A program made the position numbers and the translations under genes. 37,559 nucleotides of DNA from Thermaceae bacterium (lineage in GTDB: Bacteria > Deinococcota > Deinococci > Deinococcales > Marinithermaceae). The notes under the pieces are model-generated. The model saw only the letters and a program-made list of their open reading frames with translations. It had not been told where the DNA came from and did not search any database. The stretch lies in contig JALVVO010000162.1 in NCBI GenBank assembly GCA_027023345.1, positions 1-37,559 of the forward strand, given 5' to 3'. This document shows positions 31,501-37,559 of the stretch, one piece after another (position 1 is the first letter of the stretch; each line of letters opens with the position of its first letter).

Positions 31501-34002
31501 CGCCTCGGCGAGGCCCGCTACGACAAGGCACGGGGCGTCGCCGAGCTGCAGTACTACGGGGTACCCCTCAAGGTGGGGTCCAACCGGATCGAGGTGCGGG
31601 CCGGCGACGCGGTGGACCGGATCGAGGTCTTCCGGACCGGGCCGGCCGAGCGGCTGGTGGTGATTCCCGAGCGGATGGTCGCCGACGGGCGCACGCCGAT
31701 CCGCCTCCGGATCGAGGCCCAAGACGCCCTTGGGCTGGCCACCGGCGAGGGCTTCGTCACCGTGGAGGCGAGCCCCGAGCCGGCGAAACCCGACGCCGCG
31801 CCCCGGGAGTCCGGGTATCAGGTTGCCATGCGGAACGGCGTCGCCGAGCTCGTGCTGAAGCCGGTCGCCCACGCCACCGAGGTCCGCGTCAAGGCGGCCA
31901 AGGACGGGCTCGTCACCGAGTACCGGGGCTTCGCCGGGGGCGCCGACCGCCGCTTCTACCTAGCCCAGGGAAGCGTCACCGTGCGCTTCCAGGACGGCTT
32001 CGAGCTGGGCGGCCTAGCCCGCGGGTACCTGGAGACCCCCCTCGCGGGCGGGCACCTGCAGGGGGCGCTGAACGTGGCCGCCGGCGAGGGGCAGCTCTAC
32101 CCCGGGCTCGACCGCCCCGAGGACCCGAACGGGAGGTTCCCACTCACCGGCGCCGGCGTGGAGGCCCGGCTGGCCCTCGCCTCCGAGGACGGGGTGGCCT
32201 TCCGCTACGACCGCGGCCCCTTCTCGGTCGGCTACGGCCGGCTCGGGATGGCGCTTTCCAACCTGGTCGGCATGCCAAAGAGCAGCGTCCTCGCCGCCGA
32301 GTACCGGGGGCCGGTGCGGGTGGCGGCCTTCGTCGGGCTCCTGCCGCGGGAGCTCCTCCGCGAGGTGCTCGTTCCCGACGGGACCCGGATCTACCGCCTC
32401 TCCCGGCCGGCGAAGCCCGGGAGCGAGCGGGTCTACCTGGAGCGGGGCGGGGTCCGCGAGCGCTTGGTCCCGCTCCGGGACTACGTCCTCGACGCGCCGA
32501 GCGGCACCCTCTACCTGGCCCGGTCGCTTTGGCCATGGGACGCCTCCTTCGTCGAGCAGCGGCTCGTCGTCTACTACGCCCCCGAGGCCGCGCCCCGCGA
32601 GCGCGTCGGGGTGGGGGCCGCCGTGGGCTACCGTCGGGGCGGCTTTAGCCTGGAGCTCGCCGCGGCCAGCCTGGACCTCGGCCGCAGCCTGAACCTGGGG
32701 GCGGCCCTGGGCTACCGCACCAAGGGCTTCGGGTTGTCCCTCACCTACCGCCTCGAGGACGGGCAGAGCGCCCTTGGTCTGACCGCCGAGGGCGAGCGGG
32801 GGCCGATCTCGGCCCGGGCAAACCTCCACTACGCCGGTACCCTTTCCGGGCGGGCCCGGGTGGCGGCGAAGATCGGGAGCGCCGGTCGGGCGGTGCTCGA
32901 GCACCAGGGCCGCTCCGGTTCGAACCAGACCCGCCTGCTCTACGAGCACGACCTCGGCCGAAACCTCTTCGCCGGCGTCGGTGGCGGGTACTTCTGGGAG
33001 GAGAAGGCGTTCGCCTTGCTCGGCCGGCTCGGCTACCAGGACGCCCGCGCCCGCCTCACCCTGACCCACGCCCAGCCCTTCTCGGTTGCGCCCGAGACCG
33101 GCCTCGACGCCCGCTACGCCTTCGACGCCAACCTCAGCCTGGAGGCGGGTCTGCGCTACCGCTGGGGGCTGGGGCTTTCGGGCGTGCTCGGCCTCGATCA
33201 AAAGCTCGGCCCCGCCAATCTCGCCATCCGCTACCAGCTCCCGGGCGCGGGAGGCGAGGGGAACCGGGCTCGCTTCGGCGTTCGGGCGCCACTGCCGCTT
33301 GGCGACCGCTGGTCGCTCGACTTCTCCGCCGGGTACGAACGGAGCTTCGCCTCCGGCGAGGCCCAGGCCGGCGCCGGGGTGGCCGTCCGCTACCGGTCGG
33401 AGGGCTTTACCGCGAGCTTCGGCGTCGAGGGCGCCACCGGCACCTCCGGCGACAAGGTCACCCTCAGGGCCGGTGCCGGCGGCCAGATCGACCGCCGGCA
33501 GGTGGTCTCCTTCGACGTCAACTACCAGGTGGTTCCCGAGCCCGCTGGGAAGTTCACCCTGGCCTACGCGTTCCGCGGCCGGGTGCTCCAGGTGCTTACC
33601 TACCACCGGTACACTAGCCGGGAGGCGGTGCTCGAGGGCGAGCTCGCCCCCACCTGGCACCCGAACCTTTCCTTCCAGCTCAGGCCCAGCGCGGCCTACC
33701 GGATTTACTTCGCCGATCCGGGCGGCAACACCTACCAGCTCGGCCTTGGCTTCAACTATTACTTCACCCGTCGCCTGGGCTTCGGCGCGGGAGGGTACTA
33801 CGTGATACAACCGGGTACGGATACTCGTGAGCTGGCTTTCAGCGTGGAGGGCAGCTTCCGCGTGCTCGACCCGCTCTGGCTGAACCTCGGCTACACCTTT
33901 GGCGGCTTCCGCGGCCTCACCCCCGAGGCGCGGCCGGGGGTCTACCTGCGGCTGGACCTCTTCGATGGCGGCTGCGGGTGCCCGGAGGGGGTGGACCAAT
34001 GA
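28576..34002 (+). CDS. Giant Ig-module protein with C-terminal outer-membrane beta-barrel
   Basis: 1808 aa. The signal peptide is about 1-20 (RVALWTVFLAAIFARG). Residues 20-510 are strand-rich and unrecognised, with prealbumin-like segments (VEIVDTEGRPVPGASYRV). Residues 511-812 hold three or four DUF11/NEW3-like modules (ALTPEVAVGQEAAFRVEVVNTGG; VEPRVVLPGETVTTCLQVENRGQ). A bacterial Ig-like region about 940-1110 follows. From about 1127 to 1796 alternating amphipathic strands with aromatic girdles look like a beta-barrel (GFGLSLTYRLEDG; TYQLGLGFNYYFTRRLGFGAGGYYV). DYVLDAPSGTLYLAR (D1302) resembles the 'DY-x-D-x-x-x-G-x-L' motif before barrels in other large outer-membrane proteins. The likely beta-signal YLRLDLF ends at F1796, followed by a 12-residue tail with C1800 and C1802. 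Confidence 0.85.
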   Translation: MRFFARVALWTVFLAAIFARGEGDWKTGIPLIVPGDALGWETSELQVVLEVKKPSELEVLLYSPGFDPTDYRSPRELGDERYDQGKGDLLAVYELRQGRRVIVRKRYGVEPHAWHRLFSGRLLPGEYVIASRFFGNAKNAVVFALKVRSGEARLLLAPNAMQTYNVVRGGWQTPFRLHVPEYSRDLKVGIYDGDGPKELELRVQTPKGELRPPVPGNRAWTYVATEEPGEYAFRFRIPETATQHTNTVGFKVSLGRIRVEIVDTEGRPVPGASYRVRGQYRRVVELKKPAGWELVETRVDGGRELGPGQVAFGMGSGSVRFVLKRERSPGRLVVRARVVCGDFQEPYPLELRVGDRALRLPPSGEAELELDPGAYDLAPAPVPGARVEGDARVEVVPGRTVRAELWIHPEVRLSLRPAAEAKVGVPVPVQLRAETAFSGTLPLKLFLELPEGLESRGPASVQAPLSADRPVEIEVPVVARKAGDFTLAARAEPCGGRARATLRAVSPAAFVLKKTALTPEVAVGQEAAFRVEVVNTGGTAGEVRLLDPAPRGFVGPSLNETLRLEPGERYQKVIRGRVTEDAGERLLNRAWLYQAGRELAKAEAEVRVLQPQPGLSRRVEPRVVLPGETVTTCLQVENRGQAPMTYRLEDRPPDWLEPEGTTVFSGALDPGAQAEHCYRAGVRYGAPVEGTFEAVLESSAGRLSNRATIRRELLRLEKEAEPARVLPEHLVRFQVTVANPLNRPVRVRVLDTPAAGLGMRGFEEEVELPARGRKTFELEARPSQVGRLKNRVAAYLGDTPAARPASAEVEVVPPLTAERVSRVVVRFTVEGEGDALLIRQALPSGARYRRGTARMDGRPLPDPRVDDEGRLYWKIPFAKEGRLSFELAHASALERLPEPELTLLVGDRELPLQGDLRLADYRRARPLGKKTREGLIKEPLPGTVFRDRGSARVRVVAPYGRPVELFVNGEPVDRSRLGEARYDKARGVAELQYYGVPLKVGSNRIEVRAGDAVDRIEVFRTGPAERLVVIPERMVADGRTPIRLRIEAQDALGLATGEGFVTVEASPEPAKPDAAPRESGYQVAMRNGVAELVLKPVAHATEVRVKAAKDGLVTEYRGFAGGADRRFYLAQGSVTVRFQDGFELGGLARGYLETPLAGGHLQGALNVAAGEGQLYPGLDRPEDPNGRFPLTGAGVEARLALASEDGVAFRYDRGPFSVGYGRLGMALSNLVGMPKSSVLAAEYRGPVRVAAFVGLLPRELLREVLVPDGTRIYRLSRPAKPGSERVYLERGGVRERLVPLRDYVLDAPSGTLYLARSLWPWDASFVEQRLVVYYAPEAAPRERVGVGAAVGYRRGGFSLELAAASLDLGRSLNLGAALGYRTKGFGLSLTYRLEDGQSALGLTAEGERGPISARANLHYAGTLSGRARVAAKIGSAGRAVLEHQGRSGSNQTRLLYEHDLGRNLFAGVGGGYFWEEKAFALLGRLGYQDARARLTLTHAQPFSVAPETGLDARYAFDANLSLEAGLRYRWGLGLSGVLGLDQKLGPANLAIRYQLPGAGGEGNRARFGVRAPLPLGDRWSLDFSAGYERSFASGEAQAGAGVAVRYRSEGFTASFGVEGATGTSGDKVTLRAGAGGQIDRRQVVSFDVNYQVVPEPAGKFTLAYAFRGRVLQVLTYHRYTSREAVLEGELAPTWHPNLSFQLRPSAAYRIYFADPGGNTYQLGLGFNYYFTRRLGFGAGGYYVIQPGTDTRELAFSVEGSFRVLDPLWLNLGYTFGGFRGLTPEARPGVYLRLDLFDGGCGCPEGVDQ

Positions 34003-37000
34003 GGACTCTTCGTTGGCTGCTGGGAGCGCTGGTGCTGGCAGCTGCGTTTACTCCCGCCTTGGCTGATCAGCAGGCCGACATCGGCGGCGGGGCTTTCGGA
34101 AGCGTTCACAAGAACGTCCTGTACAGCGTGGACACGGTTTCGGGCAAGGCAACTCGGCTGGCCACCGTACCTGATGTGATCGGTGGGATTGATACCAATG
34201 CGAGCTCGGATGGGGTGAACTCGCTAGCTCTAAATACCGAGGATGGCGTTATGTATTTTACTAGCAATACAACGTCCGATGATAACAATAAAGCTATTTT
34301 TTACTACGACATGGTCAATGACCAATTTGGGATTCTGGTTGAGGATGTGACGCTGCTGGGTGTTAGTTTTTCTGGTAAAGGTCTTGGTAGCGCTGGCGCG
34401 GCCTTTTACGATGGGCGACTCTACTTCGGGGTTGAAACTGGTAGTAGCTCGTACCAATCAAAGATCTACAGCCTTCCGGTCAGCGCTGATGGAAAAGCTG
34501 TTCCTGCAGGTGCCACTGCTACGCTGGAGTATGTTTCAGGTAAATACTCCAATTTTATGCAGTGGGGTGATTTTGCACTTGGCGCCTCGGATAGGGGGAC
34601 GCATCTTTACATAGGTTGTAGCGTCTACTCGGGTGGGACATTTAAGGATAAGTGGCAGGTCTGGGACCTGGGTCTTTTAGGCTCGCAAGGTGACGAAACT
34701 ATTCTTGTTAACAACGACAAATCTTTTGGTCAAATTGGCTTCGACTTGAATGGTAATTACTATTTTGTATTTGGGAACACGAATACGTTCGCCCCCATAA
34801 ATCTCGAAACAGGTGATACGGGTTCCTCTATAGACATAACCTTGGATGGCTCCACGTCGCCTGATGATGGATCCTTTGATGCTGCTGGTATTATTCCTTG
34901 GCACGCAGAGGTTCGGGGGGTGGTCTGGGAAGATTCGAACGGGGACGGATTCAAGAACACGCACGAGAGCGGCATCGCGAACGTCACCGTAGACTTGTAC
35001 GAGGATCTCAACAACAATGGTCAGTATGACAGCGGTGAGAGGTTGTTGGCGAGGGACACCACCGGTGCGGATGGAAGTTATCGGATCTACGATCTGATTC
35101 CAGGCAACTACGTCGTCGTTGTCTCCGATCAAAACGGCGTTCTCAGCGGGGGGAGTTTTACCACTCCAAGTTCAGCGTCCGTGGCGGTTAGGGTTAACCA
35201 GCAGAAAGATAGCGTGAACTTCGGTTACCAGCACCGCTACACCTTGGAAGGCCGCGTGTATGAGGACGTTAACGGTGACGCAAACCTCTCCGACGCAGAG
35301 CCGCGTTCGGGCGTTGCCGTATACCTCTATCAAGACGACGGCGATGGGCAGCCGGATGCCGGAGACAATTTCCTTTGGCAGACGACCACAGGTTCCGACG
35401 GGAGTTACAGCTTTACGGGGCTGGCGGATGGCACCTACTGGGTGGTCGTGGACTCTAAAAACGTTGGCCCTTCGGCCGGCTTCAATAGCGGTTATAACCA
35501 GAGCGATGTTTGGGCCGAGCAGACCTATGGGCCTAAAGGGGCCTGGTGCGCCAACCCTGATGGACAGCTAGGGACTGGGGACCCCTACGAGCGGACGTCA
35601 GCAGGGGCATGCTTTGGCGGTCGGCGGGGGGCGGTTTCCGATAACGTGCCATCCGGGGCGACTTCGTTGGATGAGGCAGGGGATGCGCGTTTCGAGCATA
35701 TCGCCAAAGTGGAGGTTTCTGGTGAGGACGTCTCGGGGATAGACTTCGGTTTCTCCTTCAACGTCGTCACCAACACCAACGACCAGGACGATGATCCTGC
35801 CGAGGACCGCACTGCCCAGGGTTCCTTGCGCCAGTTCATCCAGAACGCGAACGCGATTCAAGGCGCCAACGCCATGCGCTTCGTGCCGGCAGTGCCTACG
35901 AACGCCAGCGGCGGTGGCGGCGATTGGTGGCACATAGACCTGGCCCTCGATAGCGACAACGACGGCACCGTAGACATCCTCCCGCCCATCACCGATAACG
36001 ACACCACCGTAGACGGTACCGCCTATAGCTTTAACAATGGGACCACCGTGCTGAACACCAACCGGGGGACGGTCGGCGGCGACGTATACGTTGGCACCGG
36101 TCCCGATGGTATCGAGGGCACGGACGACGAACACTACCTCGCTCCCTTTGACAGGCCCGAACTGGAGATCGCAGGTAACGGGGCTGGGGGAGGCGCGGCA
36201 AGCGCCTCGGCTGTGCTGGAAGCTCGGGGCGGGTCGTCATCCAATAGGGTCAGCAATGTGAACATTGTCAACCTCGCCATCTACAAGCAGTTTGGGGGGC
36301 AAAATCCTGCTACCACTAGTAGTAATGAGGCTGTTGCATTCACAAACGCCACCAACAGCGTTTTGCGAAATGCTTTGCTGGGTGTACACGCCGATGGCGC
36401 CCCACCTCAGAACGAGGATGAAAGCGTGGGTATCGGTGTGCGCATATCTGGTTCTGACCACGTTAGTGTTTCGCGCGTGTATTCAGCATACGCACAGGTG
36501 TATAGTGCCTATTTAGATCAAAGAAACGGTGCGAATACAGAATATATTACAATCAGCGACTTCGAGGCGGGGCATTCTGGATATACTACACGAGTCAGCT
36601 GGGGCGATAACATCGCCATCTACAACACTATGAATACCACAGTTAAATGGGTATACTCCCACGATGCTCAGACCAGCAACAGCAATGCGATTGCTTACGC
36701 TGGAGCCGGCATAGAGGTTTGGTATGGGGTGCAGAACACAGTTATCACTGAGAATTTGCTTGAAAACAATACCTATCACGGCATCGTATTTGGCCAAGCT
36801 GGGTACGGCGGCGATAACAAGGAGGTATCGGTATTACACAACGTAATCCGCAATAACAACGGCCCTGGTATATTGCTGGCCGTCAAAGACAGTTATGAAA
36901 TATCAATTTCTAAAAATGCTCTTTACGATAATGAGGGCCCCGGCATAGATATCGATGCAAATAGTAGCATATCCGAAAACGGCGACGGGGTTACCCCTAA

Positions 37001-37559
37001 CGACGGATCTTTGTCGGACGACGAACCTAACAAGGGTCTAGACTATCCCATCTTCACCAAGGTCGCCCTGCAAACAAGTGGCAACAACAAGACGCTACAA
37101 CTGGAGGGCTACGTTGGCACTGCGGATAACCCTCTTTCCGGCTCCTTTACCATCGAGGTCTACAAGGCCGACGACGACGGCAACAACGACGGTGAGGTCG
37201 AGGCGGGCGACGGGGAGAGCGTGCCCCATGGCGAGGGCCGCTGGTACCTGGGCAGCTGCAGCGCTACCGACGGGACCTTCGACTGTACGCTTTCGGTTCC
37301 GGGCGGGGTGAGCCTGGGGGCTGGCGACGCCATCACCGGAACCGCCACCGACGAGGACGGCAACACCTCGGAGTTCGGGGCCAATAAGGCGGTGGCGGAA
37401 AAGTCGCCATACGCTGGGCAGGTGGTCATCAACGAAATTCTGTACCGGGGTACAGGCAACACGGCCGATACCAACGACGAGTTTGTGGAAATCTACAACG
37501 CCGGCGACACCACGGTAGACCTGAGCGGTTGGCGGCTTGCCGATGGTGATCCATTGAGC
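33999..37559 (+). CDS. Secreted SdrD-B / beta-helix / lamin-tail-domain protein, 3' end cut by window
   Basis: 1187 codons, open at the window edge. The signal peptide is WLLGALVLAAAFTPALA. Residues 25-300 look like a propeller-type domain (VLYSVDTVSGKATRLATV; GVMYFTSNTTSDDNNKAIFYYD). Two SdrD-B-like modules follow at about 303-410 and 415-585, each with Ca-loop sequences (WEDSNGDGFKNTHESG; EDLNNNGQYDSGE; YEDVNGDANLSDAE). Next come a CSLREA-like stretch (GSLRQFIQNANAIQGANAMRFV, about 605-625), a right-handed beta-helix at about 745-1010 (NTVITENLLENNTYHGIVFG; LHNVIRNNNGPGILL), an Ig-like module and a lamin-tail domain from 1139 (VVINEILYRG, DEFVEIYN, VDLSGWRLADG). ATGA overlap with the barrel gene sets the start. 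Base composition is locally much lower in GC than elsewhere. Confidence 0.87.
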   Translation, partial: MRTLRWLLGALVLAAAFTPALADQQADIGGGAFGSVHKNVLYSVDTVSGKATRLATVPDVIGGIDTNASSDGVNSLALNTEDGVMYFTSNTTSDDNNKAIFYYDMVNDQFGILVEDVTLLGVSFSGKGLGSAGAAFYDGRLYFGVETGSSSYQSKIYSLPVSADGKAVPAGATATLEYVSGKYSNFMQWGDFALGASDRGTHLYIGCSVYSGGTFKDKWQVWDLGLLGSQGDETILVNNDKSFGQIGFDLNGNYYFVFGNTNTFAPINLETGDTGSSIDITLDGSTSPDDGSFDAAGIIPWHAEVRGVVWEDSNGDGFKNTHESGIANVTVDLYEDLNNNGQYDSGERLLARDTTGADGSYRIYDLIPGNYVVVVSDQNGVLSGGSFTTPSSASVAVRVNQQKDSVNFGYQHRYTLEGRVYEDVNGDANLSDAEPRSGVAVYLYQDDGDGQPDAGDNFLWQTTTGSDGSYSFTGLADGTYWVVVDSKNVGPSAGFNSGYNQSDVWAEQTYGPKGAWCANPDGQLGTGDPYERTSAGACFGGRRGAVSDNVPSGATSLDEAGDARFEHIAKVEVSGEDVSGIDFGFSFNVVTNTNDQDDDPAEDRTAQGSLRQFIQNANAIQGANAMRFVPAVPTNASGGGGDWWHIDLALDSDNDGTVDILPPITDNDTTVDGTAYSFNNGTTVLNTNRGTVGGDVYVGTGPDGIEGTDDEHYLAPFDRPELEIAGNGAGGGAASASAVLEARGGSSSNRVSNVNIVNLAIYKQFGGQNPATTSSNEAVAFTNATNSVLRNALLGVHADGAPPQNEDESVGIGVRISGSDHVSVSRVYSAYAQVYSAYLDQRNGANTEYITISDFEAGHSGYTTRVSWGDNIAIYNTMNTTVKWVYSHDAQTSNSNAIAYAGAGIEVWYGVQNTVITENLLENNTYHGIVFGQAGYGGDNKEVSVLHNVIRNNNGPGILLAVKDSYEISISKNALYDNEGPGIDIDANSSISENGDGVTPNDGSLSDDEPNKGLDYPIFTKVALQTSGNNKTLQLEGYVGTADNPLSGSFTIEVYKADDDGNNDGEVEAGDGESVPHGEGRWYLGSCSATDGTFDCTLSVPGGVSLGAGDAITGTATDEDGNTSEFGANKAVAEKSPYAGQVVINEILYRGTGNTADTNDEFVEIYNAGDTTVDLSGWRLADGDPLS

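Overview
The window is very GC-rich and densely packed. Genes commonly overlap by ATGA, and several likely starts have a TANNNT box 6-7 nt upstream and no Shine-Dalgarno. Housekeeping proteins (L13, S9, GlpX, UppP, ArgG, ArgH, CarA) and diderm-type export proteins sit beside large DUF11-type surface proteins. Together this suggests a thermophilic Deinococcota member of the Thermus/Meiothermus/Oceanithermus/Marinithermus group. That placement is inferred from protein and sequence style, not from a marker search.

Layout. 1-1944: a truncated APH-family kinase (minus) divergent from a radical SAM protein (plus). 1941-4723 (minus): a MalK/MsmX-type sugar-importer ATPase, a histidine kinase and a LuxR-type response regulator. 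4820-4871: a heptad-built palindrome. 4880-5848 (minus): class II fructose-1,6-bisphosphatase GlpX. 5885-14273 (minus): a ten-gene cluster starting with a YtrA-like GntR regulator, then an ABC ATPase and permease, a DUF4097-like protein, a Yip1-like membrane protein, two TolC-like proteins, an HlyD-like adaptor, a MacB-type ATPase and an FtsX-type permease. It is driven by a recognisable promoter overlaid by a palindromic operator. 14350-15150 (minus): UppP. 15200-16017 (minus): rplM-rpsI with promoter, leader hairpin and terminator. 16144-17333 (plus): a doubtful small ORF and rtcA. 17377-17973 (plus): an unrecognised gene with its own strong promoter and terminator. 18056-22359 (plus): argG-argH-argA-like-carA, all overlapping.

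22360-37559 (plus) is the accessory part. A 210-nt leader can form a long-range stem or a competing intrinsic terminator. Behind it lie five exported proteins: a single DUF11-like module (168 aa), two multi-module DUF11/Ig proteins (898 and 906 aa), an 1808-aa protein with Ig-like modules and a C-terminal outer-membrane beta-barrel, and a protein of at least 1187 aa with SdrD-B-like, beta-helix and lamin-tail domains that runs off the window. The last three genes are joined by ATGA overlaps. This looks like a dedicated cell-surface assembly or adhesion system with its own outer-membrane anchor, apparently under RNA-level control. It is the most novel content here.

No tRNA, rRNA, CRISPR array, transposase or integrase was seen. 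No gene-free stretch exceeds about 300 bases; the longest are 16018-16313 (promoters, leader hairpin, small ORF) and 22360-22569 (leader RNA).
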